Positions 41,832-56,067 of a DNA stretch of 64,000 nt are shown here, one piece after another. Below the pieces are notes generated by a model. The model made no database searches and was not told the DNA's origin. It saw only the letters and a program-made list of their open reading frames with translations. The stretch is taken from assembly GCA_028532985.1 (NCBI GenBank), contig JANCIK010000004.1, positions 3,224,001-3,288,000 on the forward strand, given 5' to 3'. This DNA comes from Stropharia rugosoannulata. Taxonomy: Eukaryota > Basidiomycota > Agaricomycetes > Agaricales > Strophariaceae. Every line of letters starts with the position of its first letter. The stretch's first letter is position 1. The position numbers were made by a program, and so were the translations under genes.

Positions 41832-44277
41832 CTACCCGTTAACAAGGCTGACTAGCAGTGGCATCTGATTCTGCTCTTCCGAGTCTGCTGTCAGCAGCAC
41901 TGGGCGACTAGTGACACTTGCTTTCCGCCCAATGTCTGTCGCTGGAACAGCGAGATCAAACTCGAATGCTCGTACTAGTGTGAAAAGAAGCGCCTTCATC
42001 CTTTACGCTACGAGTTAGAACGCAAATAAATAATGTCACTGTTGACGAATCGACTCACTCTACAAGGGAAAAACGATACCCAATGCATGCTTTGGGTCCG
42101 CCGAGGAAGGTCATCATGTTGCCCCATACGCCTGGAATTGCCGATATGGCGTCGGGAAGGTTTTCCCATCGCTCCGGTCTACAAAATAAAATGGTCATTG
42201 ACGGGGATTAGACGGAATCAAAGAAGTATAACATACTTGAACTCCATGGCGTCTTCTCCCCATAGATTCAGTGCTCTGTTAATTGAAACGATTGGAATGA
42301 GCACGGTCTGCCCTTTCTTTACTCTGTAGACATCAACAACGCATGCGCCGACGGTGATTAGTCCGACCGCTTAACTAGCAGTAGCGGAATAGTCAAACTC
42401 ACAGAATGGAGTCGTGCGTTTCCCCCTTCTTATCTGTATATGACTGGCTGAGGGGAACAACGTCATCCTTCGTCGCCACACGCATAGTTGCGGGGACAGG
42501 GGCATGAAGCCGCAGCGTCTCGCGTACAACGGCCTCAAGGTATGGCAATTCGTTTAGTTCGTCCATGGTTGGATTGTCTGTCGATACAGTTGATATCTCT
42601 TTCCTTAGTTTGTCTTGCACTTCTTTAGCTTGGGTGAGAGCGAATAGCGCCCATGTTGTTGCGACACTGATTGCGAAGAGAAGATTAGCGCCCGGGGTCT
42701 TTAGTCAAAGATAGGGGCCTATTTCACACCTAGTCGTTTCATGTCCCGCAACCAAAAAAGTTGGAATCTCTGTAAAGTAACGGCGGTTCCAATATTCAGC
42801 AATATAAATGTAGCGAAGGTAAATCTCTTACGATCCAGCACGTCTTCATCATTCAATTTTTGGCTGTCGGGTATATCATCCATAGAATTTGCCCGGACCA
42901 GGATAGACAAAATGTCGCGGGCTTGTTTGGCTCTTTTCTCTTCCTGCACAGAAGAGTTCAATTGCAGTGTAGCCTTGCTCTGCGCCAGAAGCTCACCGCC
43001 GATGCGGCGCATGGTTCTTTTGGCTAGTTTTGCCTCGGTGTCTCCTTGCAGGGGCTATGATAATAAGGATCGATAATCTCCAGCTTAGAATGACCTATGG
43101 GTTCCAGTAGACTTACAATCCATCTGAGGGGTCGTATCATCCCTCGCAGAGCAGAGATAGAGTTGAGGGTTACAGACGTCTTGAATAAGCGGGCAAAGGC
43201 ATCGCTGAGCTCATTTTGGTCGGAAGAGCTGGCTAGGGAGTCGAAACTATAATTGAAGCCTAGGATCACAGGAATCAATAGACAGTAGGTAGACATGTGG
43301 AGAAAAGCCAACCTGCTAGGCCAATCACGTCGAGAGTCATGCGACTTAGCCAGGAGAGTGCATCGATGTGTACCGGTCTATCATTCTCAGTTTGAGTCCG
43401 GCTACTAGCTATTAACTTGATCCAGGCGTCTCGGAGCTAGTAGGTAATGAATACAGATCAAGCAAGGAGCAAATGGATCATGCAGGTTTACTTCGACAGA
43501 TTTTTCGACAAATATTTCTGTCAGATCACGAATCTGTTGTGGTCCAAAGCCTGGATTCTGAGAAAGTAGGTTAGCGTAGTAGGATAGGACGCGGTGAGTA
43601 GATATTTACGAGGAGTTTTCTCTGCAGGAAACCGGAAGAGAAGGGAATCAGGTAGGTACTAGTCAATATGTCATACAAAAATAGACGAACTTGCTTCCTG
43701 TGGACGTCTCCCTCGACCAGAAGGAGACCTAAAGTATGATAATTTAGTGCCAGGGCCGATCAAAATACTTCAATCTACGCACCTTTACCGACGACGCGTT
43801 TGAGTCCGTAAGTCGCGACTTCCGGCTTATTATAGTTATAGTCATTAGTAAGGAAGTGATTAATAGCTTTAAGGTCCGTAGTGTAGAGCCGTGATGACTG
43901 CGGGGAAATCGGGCTATTAGAAGTTTTCACTGAAGGAAAGGAATGCCTACGCCGAAAAATGCTTTGTATTGGAACGTTACACCATATTCTCTGCTCCATT
44001 GCTCTAGCAGAGCAGACCCGTCCTAGATGACCTGTCAGTCGAGTTTTGAAAAGAGAGAAACTTTTTGGTGACGAACTCCGCTAAATAGGTCCTTGAAGTG
44101 CCCGAAGAACCAACTCTTGCTCGGTGGTCCTGGGAGGTCGCGCAACGGCGAGGTAAGTTCTTCATATACCTGCGCGACTACCTTGTATACGCATAAGACG
44201 CCAAGTAGTCCAAAAACTATGGTCATTAGCTCCCAAGGATCACATAGTAGTAAGGAGTTGGAACTGAGTCCGAGCAT
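41832..44277 (-). CDS. Cytochrome P450 monooxygenase, multi-exon, intact
   Basis: Assembled on minus from ATG 44277 to stop 41832-41834, about 562 aa over some 14 exons with introns of 40-65 nt. An N-terminal membrane anchor (about 15-38) is followed by the hinge [14 protein letters not shown] micro-exon of 12 nt encodes RKLL, just before [12 protein letters not shown]. The I-helix is [13 protein letters not shown], the K-helix ETLR, the meander PERW, and the haem loop [13 protein letters not shown] with the Cys ligand. All landmarks are in order. It acts on the ER with a P450 reductase, and the substrate is unknown. It resembles the large basidiomycete P450 families with many introns. One acceptor before the last exon (TAAAG) is weak. 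Confidence 0.9.
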
Positions 44278-45591
44278 GGCGCAGTAGGGGGTTGCCGTGG
44301 GACGTGGTGAGGATGGGGTACAGGCACTAAGCGTAGCCTTGGTGTGGTTACCGACAGAAAATCACCAGGGCTGGCAGATGTCGCGCGTGTTGGATAAAGG
44401 CTATTAATCAGAGGAAAAAGATCTATTCTGGGAAAGACAGGTCCCAGGCCCAGCAGCAGTACGTTCCATACATAGACCTAACACGGCATATAGTAGACTC
44501 GTGGTCAATCGACAACTACGGAATGAATTTCACAGGTCGTCGAGTTCCTCTGTGCAAGTCTTCTTCGAGGCTATCACCCACCTTCCACGTGGAAATGTAC
44601 TGGGAGGCCTATTTCAGACGGCATTCGGAAGGAGTCGGTGGGAATAGAAGTATGTGTGCACATAGTACTAGAGGAGCGGAAGACGCTGAACATTGTTAAG
44701 ACTTGGGTGGCGGATATCTCGGGCATCGTTCAATCAGCCATGAAGTAAGTGGCGGAGCCTCAAGCACGGACGATAAAGCAGCATGTACAAGATTACGGGG
44801 GACCAGCTTGCCAATTGATCACAAGGTGCTCTTTAAGGTTTTAATTTTCGAGCAACATGATAACAGGAGACTTTCCTGGTCAACCCGGAGTCCCCGAACA
44901 TACTCTAATCAAGAGGCATGGGAGTCTAACGATCCAGGTGAGCAACATATCCAATACAAACCTCAACCTTCTCTGCAGATATGGCCATTTCATGAATGTC
45001 GAGAAAACGGTCTAGAAGGCGGCATAAAAACAGAATGATATTCTGGATCATAGCGCGTGTACCGTAAGACATGAGCTCGCTATCGGCGTAAGCCAATGCA
45101 TCATAAATACCTATTAATACACATTAAGGATTGAGAAGGGTGGATGGACCGTTTGCTGCGGGAAGGGTAGTGTAAAGCTGGAAAGACTGTAAAGTTTATG
45201 CATGGTCAATCAGGCTTGGAGATGGTCGGGATCAAGATGATGGGGAGCATATTTGAAGGTGGGAATAAATAATGATATAAAGAAGAAGAGGAAAATCATG
45301 CCAGTAGTCGACGCCAAAACAACCATTTGAAAGGGTAAAAGAAATGTCCGCAGGCATGCTGGATCGACAAGGCTTGCATACCGTCGTCACGGAAGAGATA
45401 TCGTTTTTAAAATCATGTGTACATGGTCGTGATCGTGGTCGTATGCGATAATTTGTCGTCTACATTGGAGAACTTGATGTAAGAAAAGGTATAATTTTGG
45501 AGATGACGGTGGCTCAAAAAACACTCGGCTTGCGAGATGACTAAGCCGTCGGTCTTTGTTTGAACGTGTTGTTAAAGAGGCGCAGAAATCA
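44278..45591. other. Intergenic region upstream of the P450 and downstream of the CBM21 gene
   Basis: 1.3 kb between two genes on minus. Only short unsupported ORFs. It should contain the P450 promoter and the CBM21 gene terminator. No repeat recognised. Confidence 0.5.
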
Positions 45592-48143
45592 TCACAGAAG
45601 CAACGGCGAGGGGCTGAAAACAGCCACGGACTCCATTGAGCGTGCCAGCGCCATACGTGAAATAGTGGGCGTCAAAGACCCACTTCGATTGAGAGTGAGG
45701 TCGTCAAGACTGGGGGAGCGTGAAGGCGAGTTTTGTTCCTCTGCTCCGACCGTCGGCAGATGGGGAGGCAAACCGGAGAGAAACTCTTCAATGTCGGAAG
45801 CGGAATGCGTCCGAGGCAGTTCGGCGGCAGGATCGTGAAGAGTGGACACTGGCCCAGTGAAGAAACAAAATCTGAACGATTCAAATATGCATTAGCAAAA
45901 TAGAACGCATATATGCACTCAAGCTCAAATACGCACTTGTTCAAAAACTGGCGGTAATGAGTGTCCGGGCTCAGATTGACTTCACCGCAGAGTTCCGTGG
46001 GCGAGGGAGACGGCGTACTCTCCCTAGATGAAGAGGGCGTCGCCATGGAAGGAGTAGACAAGTCGCTGCTATCGAAGTACTCCGAAGCAGGATCAATGAT
46101 ATCACCATTTGGCGGCAACGAATTGTACCTCGACGGCAACGGAAGCGGTACACCAAAATCGGACGGTGACCTGGGGGTACCTGGGGGTGTGCGTCTAAAC
46201 GTCGCTGGCAGGTTCCCTAAAGGGAGCGCCAGGTCGAAGTACCCTCGCTGGTGATTGCGCTCTACTGCATAGCGCGGTTGCGGTTGTAATGGACTGCTCG
46301 TGCTGTTGACGACTAGCGGCTGGTGCGCAGGCGCTGGATCAAACGAATCTGTGTCATCCAAATCTCTTGGCGAACCAAAAACTTTCGATGCTGTGACGGT
46401 GGTATTGGTGGGTGTTCGGCGCAATGCATATGGGTCAGACGGGCTCGTTTGGGACAATGGCTTTGAACGGGCGTTCCGCGAGACAGGGAATGACTGCGTG
46501 CGACTGTGCACGGCGTGGATGGGCGCAGCTGGCTCCCAGGAACTCTTGAACGACTGGGCAAAATCGTAGCGGGCGGCGAAGGTGGAAGAACTGCGGAACG
46601 TTGTTGTGTCTGGGTCCGCAGACGCCGGGTATGGCTGCTGCATACTTCGGGAATTGACAGGAGTTCGCGATGAATTGGTATGTGAGAACGCCGGTCCGGT
46701 GCGGTCATTGGTGTTGACCACTTTTTCCAGTTTACTTCGAAGATCCATCATATCCGTCGACGCCTCGTCATCGGAGAGAGTGGTCGGGCGTCTCGCTATT
46801 GGGGCGCTGGAAGGCGGGGGGCATACTGGGTCTTCGGCCTTGACCTTGCTGAAAGTAATCAGATAATTCTCCCCGCCGTTGTTGTCCCACATTTCCCGCC
46901 CTTCAATCGAATACCGCACTGCCAACAAGAGTGTCTTACTTTCAATGCGTGCCAACAAATCGTTAAGCCGGATTGTGAAGGTAAAGCGATCGAATTCCGG
47001 GGATGGGGAGTCGAGGTATTTGCCGCTCACTTCGCTTGTCGTTTGCCACAAGTCGAAAGTGAAGCGGACGGCTATCCACTTGGCGAAAGCTAGATTGCGA
47101 ACGCGTACCCTGCCATGAATGCTTGTGCCGTCGGGAGCAAGGGAGAGGTCTTCGATCGCGACATCGTCCATATATGGTGGCACCCGATTAGGCATGTTGA
47201 CGACCTGCATGACGAGTTTCTTCTTCGACGCCCGCCTCCCGTCGCCCTCGCTGTCGGCCCCAAAAATAAAGTGAGGAAAGTCGCTGTCCGTGCCGCTGGT
47301 GTCATCTGTGGGGCTTCCATCTCTCGAGACGGCCAGTGGTTTCTGCTCAGCAAGGAATAACTTGACATGCTCCAGCTTCGAGTCAAAGTGGACGGCTTTG
47401 CTTGTCGGTGTTGTGGGCTCGCTCTTGCTTGATTGACCCGCTGTGAACACAGAAAGACCGCCGCTGCGCGAGGAAGAACGAGACGACTTGAGCGAGGACT
47501 TGACAACCTGGCCAGACTTCTTGCGAACCATCCTGGCTTCCGTCAAAGTTTCACATAAAGCTGACGCGGACTTGGATCCGAACTGGCAAACTGCTTCGGT
47601 TGAAGCTGAGACATAGCTGGACTCTGAAGTATTTCGCGACGTGACCCCACACGATCGGAGAGACATCCCAGGCGTGTACAACATCGGCCGCACAGGAGCA
47701 GTTTGTGCAACGTCGCCTGTTTTGGTCGGAAATACATGTTGTCTCGAGGCAGCTGAGACCACAGTCAGAGTGGGCGGCGGGGGTGAAAGTTCGGACGGGA
47801 ATGTGACGCCACTAGTGCGGACGCCCCGCACACGCCTTTTGCGAGCCGTTACCCTTGTTCCGTCGGAAGTACTAGAAGTGCTGGAGTCCGAGTCGTTCGT
47901 GGGCAAAGCCAAAGTCGAGACCGTTGAACTTGAGCTGGAAACGATTGTCACCAAAGAGGAGGCGGACGCAGAAGACCGCACAGGTAGAGGCATAGAGGGC
48001 GAAGGGGTCAAAGCAGGACGCGACGAAGAGGTCCGTCGCGGGATGAGGGGCAAAGGAGCGCCCGCCGAGTTAGCACTGGGCGAGAATCGCCTATCCAACG
48101 CCTGTCCCGCCCTCGAAGGTTGCATGGTTATGGTCGCAATCAT
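45592..48143 (-). CDS. CBM21 protein phosphatase 1 targeting subunit (glycogen-binding)
   Basis: Exon 1 is 48143-45937 and exon 2 is 45871-45592. The 65-nt intron is GTGCGT...TTCAG, and splicing gives 828 aa. Reading through instead replaces the conserved FCFFTG continuation with unrelated residues, so the intron is real. The N-terminal 230 residues are Ser/Thr-rich and disordered. KAVHF (249-253) is an RVxF-type PP1-docking motif followed by LEHVKLFL. The CBM21 domain spans about 310-433 and carries the signature WDNNGGENY (419-427). A long Ser/Pro-rich tail follows. By family (Gac1/PPP1R3 type) it brings PP1 to glycogen and promotes glycogen synthesis. A second in-frame Met at residue 7 is also possible as the start. 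Confidence 0.92.
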
Positions 48144-51100
48144 CTAAACTCGCTCTGGATGGACAAGAGGAATCTCTTTGTTGAGTGAGCAAAAGTGGCT
48201 GACTAACAGTCGGTAAAGGCGGCTCACGTATGAATATCTAGGAGGAATGGACCAGCGATAAATGCGCCGCGTAGTTATGCAGGCCCTAGAATTGAGGCGC
48301 AGACTAGCACTCCTGATGAATAGCGACTTGGATATACTGTCATTGGTGAGCAGGGTTCTTATTCCAATAACGGCGGGGTGACCATACCCAAGACGTTTCT
48401 CCTATCCGTAGAGGCTGATAAGGCCTGGAGGTAGTATCTGCAGCAATATAAGGTTTGGTGAGTACTGATTTGTTCTTCTGGTCATAAAAGAGGACAATAT
48501 TTACGATGACAAAGGGACGGGGGTAGCCGTTGTTGGGGGAGGGGGAGAGCAGTGGCCATTTGCATGGGCCGTTAGATTTAAATGTCCAGCCAACTATGGG
48601 CCAAGACTATTTTTGGAAAGTCAACCGGAGATCTTGCCCAATTTGACCTCAAAGTTTCAAAACTGATTTGACCACGCTCTTGTTCCTGATCTTGCTCCAC
48701 ACCGCTAACGCCGGATTCTGTTTTGACTCTGCTCTTCACCTCCTCTTAAGCGTAACCCTCTCCTGCTTTTTACTCGCTTTCGCCAAGTGTACGGTCTGGG
48801 GACATTCGACTGCCTGACATGGACATAATTACCATTGTTGGAGGAACGTTCCACACCACCAATGGCAGCATCAATGCTCTGCGATACCGTCTGGGTAAAC
48901 AAGGCTTTCTGAGGTCATCGATGATGAAAGACATTATCTGACCGTTGTGAATGCGCGCTGTTAGGAAGCGCCGTGGGTACGCGTCTTGGTCATTTGTCTA
49001 TTTGTCTCCCCGGTTGGTATCATTTTTTTCCTGGAGCCCTTTAGCCGACTGATACAAGTGATTTTCTTTGGGGCGGTTGTACTACCTCAAATTTTTGCAT
49101 CCCGGCCTTGCACCAAGAACATAAACTATGTCGAGCGCTGTAAATATTTTGTGTAGGCCTTTCTAAGCTTCAAGAGGATACTGCTGGCATTTACGACGCT
49201 GACGACCATCACACTCTGGCACATTTCAATGATAGATGAAGATGTAACTGATATCATTCACCCTGGTCATAGTATCTAATAGTATTTTCCCGGCGCTTCA
49301 TATATGCATGTAATGCTACACTGCCGAAATTTCACTCTCTCCACAATTCTCCCCACTAGGCAACCATGGAAGCATTCATGTCCCCGAAGACGTTTCTTTT
49401 ATTTCCATTCTGGCGGCCATTCGGACTATATCCCGATGCTCTGCGCTATTTGAATAGGCAATCGTCTTGTAAGCAATACATTTGTTCTTCGTGTATCCCA
49501 GGAGAGTTTATCTCTTCCCAGCTCATTGTAGCCAGCGTGGTCACGCATGATAGGTTCTTCAACGCCTCACCGCGGATTTTGTAGATACGTGTACACAGTA
49601 TGGTGAAATTTACTGTCCAAGCTGTCAGCCCGTCGGTAACACGGTAATCTTGGCACCTTGTCTCTGAAGTTACAGAATGTTCCTATCGACGTGCATAAGC
49701 AATCTTACGCGGCTGACGCAACTTAGTCCATCCAAAAAAATACTCGTATCTGGCGACATTCTAGGGTAATAAGCCGTAGAAGCTACCCGAAGCACGTTAT
49801 CTACCTGTGTAATCCTCTAAGAACAACTCTGCATAATTCATTTGTCAGCGCAATGACACTGCAACGTCCTGCTAAGCTTTGCGACTTTCTTGATAAAAAT
49901 TTCGTGCGTATTGGTTGAAACTTGCATTGCGGGCTATTATTAATGGGGAACTTCGGCGTGTGTATTGCGACCTTGCCGCAAACATTTGCCGGTACATATT
50001 CAGATAGCGGAAGATATGCATAAAATTAGTTTGATATACGAGCTCGTTGATCAGCACAATCGACCAATGCTAATGCATTGACGGGCCTTTTGCGAGGACT
50101 TAATTAGGCACTGTTATAAGCAGACGGATATAAAATTTGTTTGCTTCTCTGCAGGCCATGTTTGTCGGAATTGCGACAGCATAGTACTGACACGGACAGC
50201 GAATACTAGATTTGATGCAATCCCGATCCATCTGCTTGGCTGGGAACATATCGAAGAATCCAAGAAGAATCCATGCGCTTAGTGTAAAGCCTGATATGAT
50301 GTATGTACTCGAAATCCGCTCGATTCACCTGTCTCTGTTAACTACTCGTAATAGCAGCTCTTTCCTAAAATTGGCGATGTGATGAGTCTATTACCCCGCA
50401 CTCGATTGAGATAAGGCGGTCACGGAAAGCAGTATCTTTCGAAGTGGAGCACTTACGCGTATTCGTGTGAGAATAGGCGTGCTATGTAATTGCACCATCT
50501 CGGAACCCGCATCAAACCCATATCCGCATGATCTTACCAGGATTGTGGAATACTTGACGTCGGAGGAAGAAATACATAGACGTATATACATTATACTCTA
50601 TGTACCCTTAGAAGAGTTTAATTGCCTAAAATTTCGTTAGGAACGATATAATGCGCTTAGATGAGTCGAGCGGATACACACGCTCCAGCCAGGACCCAGA
50701 GTCCCAATGGGCACTGATGGGCCAGGGGCATCGGGGCGGAACCATTGCGCCCTATTGTGCCTCCCAAATAATGTTTACTAGGCAATAAAGCGCAGGACTC
50801 TAGAGGGCTGCGAAAGAGGCTGAATTGGGCGCAAGGCAGCGCGTCCCGACGCGCATTCTAGGCTGTTTCCCCGCGGCCTAAGGCCTAAAGACGCGCCCCG
50901 GCCCCCAGGTTTCCGGCTACCCCAGGATTTCCGTGAGCCGGCGTCTAAGAATGCATCCCAGAGCCGAATTCACCCTACGTCGGCTTTTGACAACACCTAT
51001 GACCTTCTCGTGCTCCCAAGATGCGCAGTGGCCCACTTACAACCGTCGCCACCGGTTTTGTTGACATGCTAGCCTGTGCCACTCAACAAGACCCGTCCGA

Positions 51101-54100
51101 TATCCATGACACTGGAGTCGCACAGCGCCTAACCGTCATCGATGATTACACCGTTCATTATGATGCTGCCCCGGCGTGTATTATGGGCTGTGTCTGTCGT
51201 AAGTAAGTATTTTTTACGAACGTGCTTTCGGAACCGTGTTGCTATCATTTATTTTTTTCCCTTCACGTTAGTTGCACCCATGCTCCTCCTCGTCATCTCC
51301 TCTACACCACTTGTTTACTGTCGTGGCGGTAGTAGCCTGCAGACAGGCTGAACCATACCTGACCTCCAGTTGGGGTTAGGCAGGTTGACGTCTGATACTC
51401 AGTGGGAGATATTTTCCTAGGTGAGCAGTCGTCCGTGGACATCAACACATCCGGGCAAAGATAAGATGGTATGTAGCTACCCCGTGTCGGTGTGTCATTG
51501 AGCTATAAGGTTTTCGCACTGAAATGTGAACGAATATAACCAGAACTCAATTAGGCATCTTTAAAGACAAAAGCTGGCCGTACATCCTCGGCATCTACAT
51601 AACCCAGTGGCAAAAACCGTCGCCTGACTTGTGGCGACATCGCTAATACGCTGAGTGCACTTTTGGTTTTCAGTTCACTGTGAAGCGGTCTAAAGTTTAT
51701 TCATGGCATCCTCAATCTACCCATTCCTACGAGTCTGTTTTAAGCGATGCCACTAATGAAGGCCAAACCCACGCTCCCTTGATTGGCTAATCGATAATGC
51801 ATGTTTGTGTTGTACATCCATACATGCCGTCGTCATCCTAGGTCATCCTACTCACTCTCGCGCCACATACGAGTAGTACGCTCTATTCTGCTTGCCAAAC
51901 GTGGTTGGGTAAACAACCTCAAAAGTCGCCTTCATACACATCAGTTTGACTTTTGTCATATTTTTATTGGTGCCGCCACATCTAACCTATCAGCCTGCAT
52001 TTGTGACATCTACCAAGCCTTTCCAAAACAACAACACGCTACCAATCAATAAGAACGGATTTGCTCTCGGCGGAGTCTGGGACTGTCTGGGACTGGTTTC
52101 TTCGCGCGAAGTGGTCGGAATCACTTCATTATCAATCCTACAACTTCCTATAGCCAGCGCTCTCTCACATGATATACGGAAGCTCTACTTACCGCCGGCA
52201 CCCTGCATTCACGCTTCCCATGCCTGTTAAACTGTCAACATCTATATGTACTCTGAATTCTTCCGCCGCGGTGTACGCTTTCAATCTTCAATGGTGCGCA
52301 CCGCGGTCCACGTCTACGCCTATATGATCTGCGTACACTTTCATTCTCGGATCTTCAACTGGACAACTCTGCATGCAGAGCGCGCGCTCGGGTTTTTAGC
52401 TTTTATCGACGATCCTCGAATAAGGAGAAAAAAATGATATTTGCTTAAACTTGTTGGACCGACGAGGAAAACTTGGGCTCCGCCTATATATATTTGCCAG
52501 AGTATTATGTGCTCACTCTGTAGCACGACCTCAGCTGGCTAGTTGTACATAATGGAGTACTCCGTCTATATTCTGGAAATGCAATCGTGCATTGTAGCGT
52601 GCTTATGTAGACTATGCTAGCGGCATGCGCGCAGTCTTACGGGGAGCGGGGAGAACGTTCATGGTATCAGCGTTTGACCAGCACCAATTGTACATGTACG
52701 TATACAAAGCCAGGACGACCGCTGTGCTCTGCCCTGGCCCGTCACTAACATTACGGTGGTCCGAAAGGATAGAAGGAGTGTATTGACGTTCGTCTGTCCG
52801 TTTCTCTACGGAGCAAGTCTGGATTTGAAAACACTTCTTGCTCTGCATAATTAAGTCCGGGTTCAGCTGCACTTGAGTTTAGCAGACTCGGACAAAGTTA
52901 GTGCAAGTAGGTGCTCGTCCACTCACCCGAATGCTAGGTCGGACAGTCAGAATCCGCGCCCATCTCGAGAGTGCTCAACAGGAAGCTCGACCGCTTGTGA
53001 GCTTTGAAACGATAAAGGTTTTTCACTGTGTCGGTTGTTGTTCTCAATCGACGCGGGTTGTCTCTGCCTTTAGGCTTATTTGTTAGATTGCTTCATTAAA
53101 ATAGTTGCACACTCGCCAAGATGCAAAGGCAATGATTGTAATCTTTCAAATAAGCACGAAAACGGCAGAAAAATGTATGCGAAGATAGAGCAGTTGTGTA
53201 ACTGCTGAAACCAAAAATCCGTCGATTCCCCTCTCCCTCACACTGCTGGCGCCCATCAATTTATGCTAGGTAAAAATGGGATAAAATGTATTTTATCTTT
53301 CTCAGAAATATGTATTTCAGTTAGATTAACATAAGAAATTGCCTCGGGCTTGCCTGAAATAGGAAGCCCGATACCTTTTTCTCTAGTAAATGGCTGGTAA
53401 AAGGGATTCTTTTAAACATATTATACAATTTTTTACATTTTTCGCAACAAATAACTGGCTACTGCCAGCAGTGTCAGAGGCTGATGTGTTGTGGCACTAT
53501 TGAAGAGGTATAATAATGCTCTTGGACTATCGGTCACCGGTCACCGTTTACAGCAGTTCTGATACTCTGAAGCATGTAACTGACTACGTACACGACTATG
53601 CACGTGCGCGTGGGCCTGGCCTGGAAACATGAGTACCACATACAGCAACTGGGCTGCCTTATTTGGATATCGTGTATGACGTCACGCGGCGCGCACGGAC
53701 TCGGACAGACAAATAACGCCAAGCTTTGGGGAGTATAAGAAGGGCGCGCAGATACGTTTCGTGTCCAGCCTCCTTTCTTTCCTACCCCCATCCTCTCTAG
53801 TGCTTTATCCTTGCTGTAGACTACAACAATGGAAATTCCCCGAGCCTGGTCACACGCGGCCTAACCTTGATACCATACCGGATGCTGTTCATGTATTTGC
53901 CGTCATGAAAGCAGCCTTCCACTCGCTGCGCAGAGCATGCATTGGTGCATATATATTCTGAGTTAGAATAGCTAGTGACGGTAACGAAACCGGGATGGAC
54001 GACGGCCGACATCTCGAATTTCGTCTAACACGGAGTCAATGGTGTAGCTATACTGGGTCGTGGTACAGAACAGCTTGGTATGTTTCCGTATACTCTGCTT

Positions 54101-56067
54101 ACACACGTTGTGATGCTGTCTTTCAGAAGATTTGGCCTCGCATTCGAGCCTGTTAAATTATACTTGGGACGATATGTGAATACTGGCATGTGTTTTGCAA
54201 GCTTATACTTGTGGTACTGTAACATAAAGTCTTACAGGAACATTCTAATGCAGTTGCTTACAAGTCAAAACTTGGCTATGAAAGAGCCCTACAGTCACAG
54301 TGTTGATATTTATAACTCCATTGAATGAAAAATGGATCCTGAAGACAACTTATTGCCAATTTCTCTCTGGTTTGAAGCCAGAAAAAAATAATGTCTATAG
54401 AGTAAGTCTGCTTCACAAGCCCTTGTGCGTCCGACATCAATCTTGAAAAAATGCAGAAGACATTTATCGGATCAAACAATGGACTCCCAGGAGTGTTTTG
54501 GCAGTCAAACGCCTATGCTCTTTATTTTTTGAGTTTTTTGAAGGTATAGAGTATGACGCATAGTTTGGTCTGGTTTATCTATAATGAGTACAGTGTATTG
54601 GTATCCGTGAGCCTGGAGACATACTGTTCTTTCTTACAAACTTCTAGAGTTCTTTCAGTGTATTCACCTTCGCAGGACCAATAGCGCTCCGTGTATACTA
54701 TAAACCGGATATATGGAGGTTTTAGTAGGCTTGAAGTTTCGACTCATTAGTCGGATATCAACTGGCCTGATAGAGCTGGACGGTGCAATGATGACGTGAA
54801 CCAAGCCAGCCGGGTTAGTTCGTCAGAGAAAGAGGAGCCAGACTTCATATCTTGGCCTACTGATGCGGTACACAACTGTGATCGCATAGACTACTCGCAT
54901 TCTGAATGATCTTCAGCAATAAGGAGCTGATAACTTGTTTCATGTGCTAGTTTCTAGGACTTTGGCCTACTTTGGCTCGCTAGACATAGTGCTCTGGACA
55001 TGTTTCGATATACGACAATCATTAGAACTCCATAACATAACGACATCAAGTACATAATTTATGCGGTGCACAAGGTATTCATATAGATTATCAACCTTTA
55101 TCGATCCACGAACGCCGTGTTTAAGCTGTCTGGTGCTGATTTGACAAATAGAGATGACAAGTGAGCCATGTGAGATGGTGGTTCTAGCAAGGTTTTAGCT
55201 GAAATCCTTTTTGTTTGCTTTTTATTTACTAATGAAAATTTACAAGAACTACTAAAAGTTATACAGTCTGCCTCTGGCACTGATGCTTTCAAATGTTTGT
55301 TAGTGATAACTCATCCACCAACTCTATGTAGCTCTGTGTAAAGTTGAATACCATGTACTAGGCCCTCCTGGACAGTCCTGGACTCATTCGGTGTCTATAG
55401 GGAAACACTGCAATGAAAGGCACATCAAATCATTGTTATGTTGTTAAGGGGCAACGGAAGACAGCATTTCAATCGCTTTTCGCGTGGAACGGTTCCGAAA
55501 AGCTCCAGTAACACAGTCTAATAGAGTGCGAGATGTACACTATACAATATGCGACGGCCTTCACGCTCATAATAGGAGGATTTGCACTGTTATGGAATTA
55601 ATGTTCCTGTAGCATGGTTCGAACATGGTGTTACTATCTTTCTCTCAGTACGTCCAAAAAGAATGTAATAGAGACTTACAGCTTCTACTTTGCAGCTCGA
55701 ACCGCAATTTATTTGAGTGCATGATCAAACCGGCACTCAGTACTTTGCAGCACTGTGTGCTTACTATCCCTAATTTGATCGTTAAGCGCCCGCGTCTATT
55801 ATGTAATGTTTGGTTGATGCCCACATGTAGACGCTGGTCAACCACTGCCGAACCCTGATTCTTATCGCATGGTAGCGGAGTAATTCGAGAATTAGATTGC
55901 CATTGGCCTAATCCGGTGTTCTTTCTGCGGTACCAGGTGAAAACATCCATCTTTTCTCTGAAAACAAGCAACAATTTGCCGCTTTACACCGGCTTTTTTG
56001 TTAAACAGGGGTGGATGTAGTATCAGGTTGTATCCGAGGTGGGACACTTTCTGTGACGAATCGCTTC
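48144..56067. other. Gene-poor region, about 7.9 kb
   Basis: No ORF with coding character, introns or motifs could be supported. The longest candidates (49366-49584, 51021-51206 with a GTAAGT just after it, 51946-52230) are short and unconvincing. The first few hundred bases should hold the CBM21 promoter. A GC-rich island is listed separately. The remainder probably consists of old, eroded repeats. Confidence 0.5.
50690..50980. other. GC-rich island in the gene-poor region
   Basis: Rich in CCCGG, GCGCC and AGGCCTAA-type words (ggcctaaggcctaaag near 50875), in contrast to AT-rich flanks. No ORF or known element recognised. Confidence 0.4.

Noticed and set aside
44703..45038. 111-codon ORF between the P450 and CBM21 genes
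   Set aside because: No coding character, and lies in the expected P450 promoter region.
49366..49584. 72-codon ORF starting MEAFMSPKTF
   Set aside because: No homology-like pattern, no clear promoter or introns; compatible with chance in a gene-poor region.
51021..51206. 61-codon ORF followed by GTAAGT
   Set aside because: Could be an exon, but no in-frame continuation was found downstream.
53534..53791. 85-codon ORF on minus and neighbours up to 55.9 kb
   Set aside because: Composition and lengths typical of random frames; no motifs.
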